Assembly (NCBI GenBank): GCA_009602725.1
Contig: WELB01000026.1
Coordinates: 557,580 to 621,579, forward strand
Reading direction: 5' to 3'
From: Spirogloea muscicola
Taxonomy: Eukaryota > Streptophyta > Zygnematophyceae > Spirogloeales > Spirogloeaceae
Length of the DNA stretch: 64,000 bases
The translations under genes and the position numbers were made by a program. Shown here piece after piece: positions 12,240 to 21,538 of the stretch. Below the pieces are notes generated by a model. The model was not told where the DNA came from and made no database searches. It saw only the letters and a program-made list of their open reading frames with translations. Every line of letters begins with the position of its first letter. The stretch's first letter is position 1.

Positions 12240-13090
12240 CTGCCTCCCTCCTTCCTGGCCCTTTCGGACCTTGTACCCCCCTCTTTTATAGCATTTCCAT
12301 GATTGAAAGGAGAAAGACTCTTCCAATGGAAAGTGGCCAGCTCTGGAAAAGGACCAAAAGAACGCTCCTTTGGGCTGGCCTCCCACATGTACTCTGGTGC
12401 TTGCTTACCTACTTGTTTCAGCGACTCCTCGGCCCCTTCGGACCTTGGCAATTCTTTTCAGGCTCCGCTTTTAACACCCCTCGCCCCATTTGGACTTGCT
12501 CACTTCTCACAGCCAAAGTTGAAGAGCTATTTCCACTTCTCTGTGGGGGACCACTGGCCTCGCCCTCAATCAGCGCCCAACGGGCGGGGGGTCCTGCCAC
12601 TCGGGAAGCGAGGCCGCCGAAGCTCGCCGCGTGGCGCTCGCTCCCAGGAAGGTGGGATCCAATCGCGGCGGCCCGCCGGACGGCTGCCCGCCGTTCGCGG
12701 CCGAAGCTTTCGCCGCTCCGCGCGCGCTGCTTCCAGGGGCATCCTGGAAGTTCTCCAACAAAAGAAGAAAAAAAATAGCAAGTGAGCTCTTCCGAAAGAC
12801 AGTGGTCCTCCGTAAGGGGGCGAGGGCTGTGAAAAGCTAGCCTGAAAAGAATGGCAAGGTCCGAAGGGGCTGAAAAGAGCTCTGGGATGGGGGGCTGTGA
12901 AAAGCCAGCCCAGAAAGTATGCACAAGGCCCAAAGAAGGGGTGCGACGGCTGTGAAAGGCCAGGTCAGAAGCGAATGGAAGAGGTCCCAAGGGCCGGAAA
13001 CCGCCAAGCCACATCGCTATGCAATTGGTTACTATGAAATTGGTACTCAATAGCCCGCAGCCGCAAGTCAGAGTAGCTTGCAGGCAATGA
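12240..13090. repeat. Retroelement 3'-end mosaic
   Basis: Hairpin-core copies lie near 12367 (+), 12820-12845 (-), 12895-12925 (-) and 12950-12975 (-). Each is joined to the usual AGAATG...AAGG.CC flank that on the other strand reads GGCCCCTTCGGACCTTGTCCATTC. Near 13050-13080 (-) a degraded SYSDLRL ORF end is present. Together they make a nest of overlapping old 3' ends between the malic enzyme 5' side and the tRNA. Confidence 0.6.
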
Positions 13091-13427
13091 CAGCCCGCCA
13101 TGTCGTCCGCCATGGCGGTTGGTGGGGATGGGGCCGGTGGCTGCGAGGACTCCATCAGACGAGAACCGGAGACGGCCCCAGGTGGCGCGCTTGTCAAAAT
13201 TCCGCTCGTTGGGCGGTGCGCTGCTGCTGCGGCTAGTCGGTGCTCCAGCAAGGGCTCGGCGCGCTCCGTCGCTGGCGGACGGCCGGAATCACCGTGACTG
13301 CGACTGTCGGCGACCAGGTTGACCGCCACTCCTGTCTCCACTCCTGAGCACGTGGCACGGTTTCTAGTCATTCCTTGACTCTGCAACTTTATATACTTCA
13401 CTTTGCTCACACACAGGGGACGGACGT

Positions 13428-13501
13428 GTTTCCGTGGTGTAGTTGGTCATCACGTCAGTCTAACACACTGAAGGTCTCCGGTTCGAGCCCGGACGGAAAC
13501 A
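13428..13501 (+). tRNA. tRNA-Val, anticodon AAC
   Basis: A 74-nt cloverleaf: acceptor stem GTTTCCG / CGGAAAC with discriminator A, D arm with GGTGTAGTTGGTCATCAC, anticodon stem TCAGT/ACTGA with loop CTAACAC (anticodon AAC at 13462-13464), and T arm TCCGG/CCGGA with loop TTCGAGC. The B box GGTTCGAGCCC fits. There is no encoded CCA and no intron. A TTTT run at 13507-13510 fits a Pol III terminator. It is a nuclear-type tRNA. Confidence 0.97.
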
Positions 13502-13506
13502 TGTGC

Positions 13507-13510
13507 TTTT
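13507..13510 (+). terminator. Pol III T-run after tRNA-Val
   Basis: Four T residues begin six bases after the tRNA discriminator base, the usual position for an RNA polymerase III stop. Confidence 0.7.
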
Positions 13511-14695
13511 GCAGCCTCCCAATCCAGGTGTTGTATATCATATAATCTTTGCATCACCGTGCCATCGTAAGAATTGAAGCATTACAGACCGCACCGCTGA
13601 GCTGCACAACCTTCTCAGTAGGGACCCCCCTTTAGAAAGAGCTTCTTTACTCTCTACTGAGTCACTCAAGTATTATTCAGAAAATGCTTGTTTAGCACCA
13701 CCTTGACCACTGTAATAAGTCCAGTAATAAATGACCAATGATTTAAAGGTGTTGTTATCTCTCAGAAGAATGATGTGGGATGTTCGCTTGATACCCTACT
13801 TCGCTACTGACTGCCCTCTCATGTCAACCTCATAAGAAGAAGCTCCTCTGCTGGGGCAATAAAGTCATCTTCAGAAATTGTGTACTCAGCATATCACCTT
13901 GCAGTTGCAAAGCAGGAGTACCAGGGATCCATGATAAGCGATCTTCCATTCCTCGGCTATCATTCATAACAAACATCTGAAAATTTTCCGGGAGGATTTT
14001 ATAGGGCTCAACACAACAACCGCCCATTGGTGGACGCTGCAGTTTCTCCTCCAAGATGGCTGGCTCCTCACAGCCACAACCCTTATGCTATTTCAGTCCC
14101 CTTCTCCATCACGTCACCACCTTTTGGGCAGGCGGCATTGAGATACTCCATGAATGGCTCAACCCCAACCCCTCCAACAGAGGCAGCGCGCGGCTGACAA
14201 CAAGGCGGCAAGTAAGAGCTGTACAGAGTTGGACGAGAAAGCCCAAGAAAAGTTGGTGAGTTTTGCAGCCAGGGCACGAGGGCGAACTTCCACACCTTGT
14301 TTCTGTTGGACCCTCTTCTTCTTCTGGTGACACTGCTTGTCCAAATGTATCCACCCTTGGGCCTGGTGACTTGCACGAGGGCGACCAATGCTAGATGATG
14401 TCGGCAAGTCTATCCAGAGACAAATGCTGACGTGCTCAGACGTGTAAGCAGGTCAACTGTCTGAACCAGATCGACACAATCAAGCCAAGAACGGGATGTA
14501 GCACGAATTGTCCGCGGCAAGCATTGTTCCCTTCGGCGGCTACGTTCACTGGAGCTGATTCTGAAGCTCGACTTAGCGTCCTTCCTGGTCGACAGATGAA
14601 GGGTACCCTGATGCACTGTTTTTTGCTAAGTAGCTGCTCACAACCACTGTCGCATGGGAGCCTGGTCCTGTCTAGAGACCTTGGCCGTACTTTTG
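13511..14695. other. No recognised gene
   Basis: About 1.2 kb downstream of the tRNA. Minus-strand frames near 13830-14054 and 14083-14388 are open for 75-100 codons but show no family I know, and no splice chain could be built. No repeat-family member was seen until the hairpins at 14730. Confidence 0.4.
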
Positions 14696-15720
14696 AGGTT
14701 GTCCCATTTAAAGTTTGTTCATTCTTCTCTCTGGGCTGGCCGATCACAGCCATCGCCCGCTAGTAGAAGAGCCTTCCTTCTTCTCCCAGCCCCGTTGAAC
14801 CTTGTTCATTCTTTTTGGGCTGGCCGTTCCCAGCCCCTACCCTCTATGGGCGAGCACTTCTTCTCATAGGCATCGCCTTACTTTTGAAGAGCTGCTTCCC
14901 TGGGAGAGCACTTTCTATGTGGGAAAGCGCTTCCACTCTCCCGATAGATGCTTTTCTTGCCAGCTTACCTGTGTGTTTGATTTAGATTTATGTGGTGGGT
15001 CAATTACCCTTTTCTTTGTATTGCTGCCTTGCTTGGTGAGTTACTACGCGCGTTAGCCGTGCAACTGCGGGATCAAGACGATTCTAATCAGGAAATGGCT
15101 TGCCGCACTTGACAGTGCCCAAGTGGCCAGTCGGCCTGCAGTGTGACGGGCTCGACAGAAGCAGCTCTTCCGAAGGGGGCAAGGGCTGTGAAAAGCGAAC
15201 ACCAAAGGAGAAGGAAACCCCTTTTTGACGACGTGCAGATGTGTTTCCAGCTGAGATGGGCCTGCCAGCTGCATATCTGTCGTTCTTGCGAAGACACGTT
15301 CCGGCCTGTTTGCAGCGTGCTCAGGCTAATGCTTTGCATCAGAAAGCTGGGCGAGCTCTAGTTGGTAGCAGAAGGGCTTCGTTTCTGCCATCCAGTATTC
15401 AGGCATCCTTAGCGACCTATATGTATTGACCCGTGGTTACTGAGCGGGTCAATCTGCTGTAGATGTACGTCTCTAGATGTGCTTCCCTTCGTACTTGGCC
15501 ATTTGGTCTTTGTTTGTTTCAAATACACGAAAATTCTCTTTCAAAGGGGGGCTAGGGCTGTGGAAAAGCCAACCTAGAAAGCGAGGAAGACTCTTCAGTA
15601 GAGTTGCGATGGCTGTGATTGGCCAGCCAAGCGTGAAGAATGAACAAAGTCGATGAAAAGAAAACATTACAATTTGATAGCAATGGCTGCGAGAGGCCAG
15701 CCCGAGAAACCACCGAGACA
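14696..15720. mobile_element. Retroelement 3' ends: ORF tail at 15236-15445 and several hairpins
   Basis: Hairpin copies lie at about 14735 and 14818 (+) and at 15188, 15558, 15612 and 15690 (-). Between them, 15236-15445 (+) is a clear ORF tail of the second subfamily (QLRWACQLHICRSC..., then an ALHQKAGRALVG-type block, ending LTRGY stop). It is followed by its 3' UTR, which ends near 15535 in TTTGTTTCAAATACACGA. The same tail is at 46640-46760 (-) and 47456-47560 (+). All are truncated at the 5' side and old. Confidence 0.65.
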
Positions 15721-16163
15721 GCCACCCCGGTCCGGCCAGTGTCGAGCCGTGTGTCTGGCCGCCACGTGTACGCAAGCTGACCTGCCCTTGAGGAAAGACC
15801 ACCTGATCCCTGTTCACACAAGAGAAGGCGAGAACCCCACAGCAGCAGCTTCAGCAGAGCGCCTCCATCATTGGCTGGAGGCGGCGAATGACACTACCTC
15901 ATTGGTCGCACAGCCACCTCAGCGTCGTACAGGGGCTCGTGTGAATGTTCGCGTGGCCCCACCCTGACTCCCGAAACCCCCCGCCGCCTCGAGCTCCCCA
16001 CTAACGTTCCTCCGCCGCCGCCCTTTGTCACCGCCGCCGCCGTCGCTGCCGCCTCCGCCGCCGACGTCGCCGCCGTTCCCTTCCCGCCCTCTCGGCCCCG
16101 TCGGGAGCACCCAGTGAGCGCCGCATCGTGTTCCTGCCCTCTCTTGCAGGTACCCACGTCACC

Positions 16164-17685
16164 ATGGCTGCACTCAGACAGGTCCTTGTGGGATGCTTGC
16201 TTGGGGACAAGCACAGAGGCAGCGATTTGAAGCTTAGGTGTCAGCGGTGGGGCTGTAAAGATAGCGGAATTTAGAGATCTTGCAGGATGTCATTACTAGG
16301 TCTTTGGCTCAAGCTGTTGCACGCATCAAAGTCTATGAATCTGTATACTTGCAATTCAGGGTAGCCGGCTAGAGATAGTGGGCTTTTGTAAGGACCCTGC
16401 CGCTATGATTTTACCGGGCTTTTGTTGCTGGAGTGGAATTTGGCTTATTCCCTCTGCTTGCTCAGCTTTGAGCAGGTGTTCTTGGGCAGCCAAAATCCGA
16501 GCTGTTCTTGGGCAGCTTCACACCGACCTGGCTTGCCTCAGATTGTCAAACCTGTGCACACGCCATGTACTGCTATGCGTGCCCTCTGAGTCAGTTGAAA
16601 CTGGCCCAGGTTAGTGATGCTGACATCGGCATTGATTAGTGGTCTTCATTGCAGAAGGCGACCGTCTTCACCGACCAGGTCCATTGTCAAGTATTCCATG
16701 GCCACTGAGCAGGATACGAAGCTGGTGGAGTCTGAGGATGTCCCGGGCATGATAGAGAAGACCGGTCCTTTGGAAGCAAGTGACATATCTCGTGCAGACG
16801 AGATTGGGGGAAAGCCTAACCAGGTTCTGTCAACCTAAACCCTGAGCAAGACGACAGTTCAAGCGATCGTGTATTGGTAATTAAAAAAGATAAACAGGAA
16901 TGATGAGCAGATGCATATTGAGGATGTTCGTTGAGCCGAGCTTCAGCTCCCAAATTGGCTAATGCCTGCTGGACTCATTAAGCCTTGCAGCCTTGTCAAT
17001 AGCAATAAGTAGAACCTTTGCTTGCTCTGCGAGTGAGATGTTTGCAGAGGACAATGCTGTATTTCACAACATACAGGTGCTGCAAGCACTGGGTTAAAGT
17101 GGTCGTAGTTTCCTCATGAGATGCAGTTGAAGGAAATTGATGGCAAGCCCATCAGCATTCAAGACGCAAAGGAGGTGCAGCAGTCAGAGGAGGCAGCAGG
17201 GCACCCTACGGGCAAAGGAAGTCTTCCGGCCAGAATGCAGGTAAGCCCTGTATAAGTGTATTCTTATTCCAAGCAAATAGGCTATCCCCTTTTGCCCTTC
17301 TGCCCTTCTGCCCTTGACTGAGAGTTTAGCTAGCAATATCAGCGTTACTGGTAAAGCTGACAGATTTGCGTTTGCATTCCATGCTCATGTGATTTTCTTG
17401 ATTAGAGCTTTGGCAGTTGAAATGGTTAGGACGATGTCGGGGGTTTAAGTCCCAGGGTTTCCAAATTATTCTCTCTGGATTACAAGGTGGATACAGTACC
17501 ATGATTCAAACGTCGGAATGTTGCTGCAGGCTGCAGCTGCAGTGAATCTGCGTGAAGGTATAGTGCCGCCAATTGGCACGAAGAACGTCGGCACCGAGAG
17601 GGGTGTTATCAGTGGTCACCAGGCAGACTTGGTAAACAAGCAGAAGTCAGCCAGTGGCTCCAGGGAGGAAAAGACAAGGACGTGA
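16164..17685 (+). CDS. LEA/seed-maturation-protein-like, probably organelle-targeted (4 exons)
   Basis: Exons 16164-16237, 16655-16823, 17127-17240 and 17530-17685 join in phase to 170 aa, all GT-AG. The first 45 residues are basic and poor in acids (MAALRQVLVGCLLG, then RRRPSSPTRS), like a mitochondrial or plastid presequence. The middle (ISIQDAKEVQQSEEAAG... LPARMQAAAAVNLREG) resembles the SMP repeat of group-V LEA proteins: a D-A-x-x-x-Q-x-x-E helix, a turn with G/P, then an Ala-rich helix with N. The rest is hydrophilic. Such proteins protect membranes and proteins during drying. Only one SMP-like unit is present where land plants often have two or three, so the family call is moderate. 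The gene structure is firm. A GC-rich CCG-repeat leader precedes the ATG. Confidence 0.65.
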
Positions 17686-18257
17686 AATGCACACAACCTT
17701 GGCGGCACGGCACAAGTGGTACATGAGAATTTGGCATTCGGCAGAACTCGAGAAATAGCATCTCTTCTGCTCGTTCGGTTGTTTACTATTGCTTAGGCCC
17801 TCAGCAGCAACTCTGAATGACAATGAGAGTTATGCTTTCTGTTTGGCAGCTCCATGCTACATTGCTCATCAAAGATCAAGGAAATTGCTGTCACCCATCT
17901 TACTTGCAATATGAGTAGAGTGCTTCATGTGAGGTACTAGATGCAAGCAAGCACAGCAACCTTGTCAACGTCGAATTCAGCCCTTGGGCAACATCATCTT
18001 GAAAGCCCTACCTCGTCTTTGTAGTGCAGCACAGGTGTCAGGACCGTCTAGATTGATGTACAACGTGCCCACTCTGGTCAGCTATGACGATATCTACCAG
18101 CTTGCAAGCCATCAATGCTTTTTAACTGAAAGAGAGGCGCAATCTGCACCACAAAGAGCTGTCTTCATATGCTATGCCGAGCTTTCTTTGAGAGCAGTGG
18201 CAACACAATGGGCTGTCAAGAGAGGTCAGGGTAACAAGAGAGTCGTCCACACAAACT
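17686..18257. other. Convergent intergenic stretch, nothing recognised
   Basis: Between the 3' ends of the LEA-like gene (+) and the membrane protein gene (-). Plus-strand frames are open near 17984-18352 but overlap the last exon of the minus-strand gene and show no known domain. Confidence 0.4.
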
Positions 18258-19980
18258 TCAGATCCGCATGTGAGGCCTTGCAGCTGGCTGCCTTCCTGCA
18301 GGCTGTCGTACTTGAAGCGCCAGCAACATTGACAGTGCTCCTACAACATTGATAACTCCGAGCTGCACAAGAGGCAGTACACACCGTGTACAACGCTCTG
18401 AGGAATACATGTCACACTTTCTGCAGGTTGCTGCCTCCTGCCTTGCGTACTACCAGTCCTTCTGCCTTCTGAAAGCACCTGCAATATAAGCTTTGGCAAC
18501 AAAAGTTTGGAAGCTATTAAGCACTAATAGTTACTTACAATCAGAAGGGTTTGCTGGACAGCTTGGAAGCCAACAAGGCCAGCAAACGCAACGAAGAGCA
18601 CCTGGTATCAGAATCATCAATAGCCCTTTCAAAATTTCAGCACATGCACAAGGACACAATACAATTGCAGCAAGGAATGTATTCGTGACGATCAACCAGG
18701 GACAGCACCTTCACAACGTGCTCTATCAAGTCAATAAATTACTGATCACTGAGATCACTGATCCACAAGCTTGGCCCAAAGAACATGCTCACTTAGACTG
18801 CAGCTCTTGAGCTCATACTAGAGAAGCAGAGTAGCACACATTGCTCGACCAATGACAGTCGGCTTACAGATAGATGCCTTCACACTGCACTCTTGAGAAA
18901 TCATGAGGACTCAAACTTTTGGCCCTGCGTTTGTAACACGCTGACATAGTCTTAAAATCTGCAGAACAAGCTTATACCAAAGAAGCACAAGAATACTCAC
19001 TGCTCGACCAATCACAGTTGATATGTAGAAGCCATCAACACCCAGCCCCAGCACGTCCCCAGCTGCAGCACCAATGTAGTAGCAGCCAAAGAGCTGACCA
19101 GAGAAGGGCAAACATCAGTCTACAGGACTGAGCTCGAACAGCATGGCCACTCTCTCAAGCAGATGCTTGAGAGAGTGGCTGTGAGAGAGTGCTGTGATAT
19201 TAAACCCAAGATACCCATTTGTTGTAACTGTCAATCAAAGACAACAAGCCTGCCAGTTGGATGAGCGCATGCAGCCCCAAATACGAGGAGCCATTGGCAG
19301 GGAGCTAGCATCTATCCAGATCAACAAAAGCAGGTGACAAAATGGGCCGCGATCGCACCACCATCAGTACAGCAAAGACCTGGACCCAGCCGATGGCGAT
19401 GGTGCTCCAATCAAAGAGAAGTCCTGCCATGAAAGAGAGGCATTATCAATTGGCCTTTCTGTGACTGGCTTATAGCTGAAATCGAACAGCCTCTGTCAGC
19501 AAGCGACAGCTATGCTTTGAGCAAATCAGGAAAATAAGTTGCAAAGACACGCACGACGAACGGCATCAGCATACAAGATACATCCCTCGTTAAGATAAGG
19601 GCATCAATAGTTATGTTCAGTCATCACATACCAAAGCTCCACGCCGGGGCGCAGAAGGTCACAATGCCGGCGGCGGCAATGTAGATGCCGGTCAGCAGCG
19701 CAGCGCGGGCAGGGCGGAAGGACCGGGATGCGGTGGGCTTCAGCTGTCCCAGAAGCAGCTTCCAGATCCGCGCGAGCGGCGCCTCCAGTCTGTCGCCGTC
19801 GTCTGCGCCTCTCTCCGCTGGAGACGCTGGCAAGATGCTGCCGGACATTGCAGACTGCATGCGAGTGTCAGGCACTCTCTGACGCCACAACCAGCGTGGC
19901 AGCACGAAACGAGTCAAGCGCGCAGCTCCAGACTGCACGAATGCAAGGCATCCACCTTCATGGCTTTGGCAAAAGAGCAA
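18258..19980 (-). CDS. Small conserved multi-pass membrane protein, function unknown
   Basis: Exons (minus): 19632-19980, 19380-19423, 19001-19093, 18539-18601, then 18312-18362. The last may read straight on to a stop at 18258. All splice phases agree, about 217 aa. Exon 1 encodes a basic N-terminal region (possible transit peptide) and a first hydrophobic helix (LTGIYIAAAGIVTFCAP). Then come LLFDWSTIAIGWVQ, LFGCYYIGAAAGDVLG, GFYISTVIGRA, VLFVAFAGLVGF and VINVVGALSMLLAL, together about four membrane helices. The pattern of short conserved blocks suggests a real family member in an organelle or endomembrane. I do not recognise the family. Start and final exon are uncertain; an internal Met (MQSAMSG) could be the start. 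An intron holds the hairpin at 19146-19179. Confidence 0.65.
19146..19179. repeat. Perfect 16-bp inverted repeat with a 2-nt loop
   Basis: GCCACTCTCTCAAGCA (19146-19161) and TGCTTGAGAGAGTGGC (19164-19179) are exact reverse complements with only GA between them. The site lies in an intron of the minus-strand membrane protein gene (between exons 19380-19423 and 19001-19093). It would form a strong hairpin in the pre-mRNA. Confidence 0.9.
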
Positions 19981-20124
19981 GTTCCGCCAAAAGGGGCAAG
20001 GCTTGAGGCTGATGGGCTGACATCTGAGGCCTAGAAGTCGACATTATCAACCAGATTTGGAGACTGAACCTCAGGGCTCAGTGACTGTCAGTGAGGTACA
20101 GACGTCAGGGAGCTGTGCTGTAGC

Positions 20125-21048
20125 TCACGTGATGGTGCCCTCCTCGGAGATGGCCGCCACCTCCGGATGCAGCTCACCGGCGCCGCTGAGCCACTCCGGG
20201 CCCAGGGCCTGCTCGCTCGCGATGGCTATGCGGCGCGGATCCATGACCAGTGCGGCGACGACTGCGTCACGGTCGCCGTCTGCGCCCGCGTGCACCTCGC
20301 CCCGCAGCCGGCCGAAGACGACGACGTCGCCGGCGGCGAAGATGCGGGCGCCCTGGTTCACGTCCCCATACACCTGGCAGCCGAGAAGACGCGCTAGACG
20401 CGGCCAGGCGCCGTGGCCGAGCATCACACTCAGATACTCCCTACTTGTTAAATAAGTCAACGGCACGACGACGTAGCCCGCTACACATGCATTGCCATCA
20501 TACTCAGCACAGGCAGCACAACTGAGTCTCTCCTGTAACAGAAGTCCCTTCCCGCGGTAACAAGCTAAGTCAAGCAGAGCTGCATGATCAAAGCCGAGCA
20601 ACAATGGCCGACTATTGAAAGTCCGTGCTACTAGGCACAAAGCGCGCTTCTGTGGACTATGGATGAATTGACAATGGCGCAGGGTTTAGGGTTATGGGTT
20701 AGGGTTTCGACAGGGGCAAGCGCGTGGAGCTAGCCCGCCGTTCTGATGGCCGATGTCTCAGTGGCTGCGCTCTGGCCTGGCAGCCACAGAGCTGCCGGAC
20801 CAGCTGAGGCGGCGGCGAAGGGGGAGCAGTCTCACCACGACGGCGCCCGGGCTGCGGACCTCCTCGTCCTGCCGCAGCGTGCTGCGCACGTAGAGCGCCG
20901 GGCGGCCCTTGGCGTCCAGCTTGGCGCCGCTGAGCCACGACGCCGCCACCGCCTTCAGGCGCTCCTCCGCGGCGGCGGCGTCGTCGCCGTCGCCGTCGCC
21001 GGCGAGGGAGCCGGCGGGCCCTGCGGGTGTCGACGCTTCGGAGGCTGC
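20125..21048 (-). CDS. minC: MinC-like septum-site protein, 5' part lost in the gap
   Basis: Two exons are visible: 20836-21048 (entering the N gap) and 20125-20373, joined by a GTGAGA...AG intron in phase 0. The joined sequence has the MinC C-terminal core: LYVRSTLRQDEEVRSPG, then GDVNQGARIFAAGDVVVFGRLRG, HAGADGDRDA and MDPRRIAIA. This is the beta-helix domain of MinC, which with MinD limits FtsZ ring placement. In a green eukaryote the product should work in plastid division. Upstream is a low-complexity acidic and Ala-rich linker. The N-terminal MinC domain and any transit peptide must lie in or beyond the gap at 21049-21402, or are absent. The intron contains a telomere-like motif. The protein is recognised with good confidence; its full length is unknown. 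Confidence 0.85.
20681..20707. repeat. Telomere-like GGGTTTAGGGTTATGGGTTAGGG motif
   Basis: A 27-bp stretch made of TTTAGGG/TTAGGG-like units (AGGGTTTAGGG, then TTATGGG, then TTAGGGTTT) inside the MinC intron. It may be an internal telomere-like scar, or a telo-box of the kind found near plant housekeeping gene starts. Confidence 0.7.
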
Positions 21049-21402
21049 NNNNNNNNNNNNNNNNNNNNNNNNNNNNNNNNNNNNNNNNNNNNNNNNNNNN
21101 NNNNNNNNNNNNNNNNNNNNNNNNNNNNNNNNNNNNNNNNNNNNNNNNNNNNNNNNNNNNNNNNNNNNNNNNNNNNNNNNNNNNNNNNNNNNNNNNNNNN
21201 NNNNNNNNNNNNNNNNNNNNNNNNNNNNNNNNNNNNNNNNNNNNNNNNNNNNNNNNNNNNNNNNNNNNNNNNNNNNNNNNNNNNNNNNNNNNNNNNNNNN
21301 NNNNNNNNNNNNNNNNNNNNNNNNNNNNNNNNNNNNNNNNNNNNNNNNNNNNNNNNNNNNNNNNNNNNNNNNNNNNNNNNNNNNNNNNNNNNNNNNNNNN
21401 NN
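21049..21402. other. Assembly gap (354 N)
   Basis: An unbroken run of N between the last visible MinC exon on the left and a poly-T block on the right. Missing sequence should include the 5' ends of both the MinC gene (-) and the indole-3-glycerol-phosphate synthase gene (+). Confidence 0.99.
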
Positions 21403-21525
<123 letters not shown>

Positions 21526-21538
21526 CTCCGACGCGGCC

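Noticed and set aside
12418-13410. 330-codon minus-strand open frame
   Set aside because: It runs through several retroelement hairpins in both orientations. The translated hairpins recur, and there is no gene-like motif.
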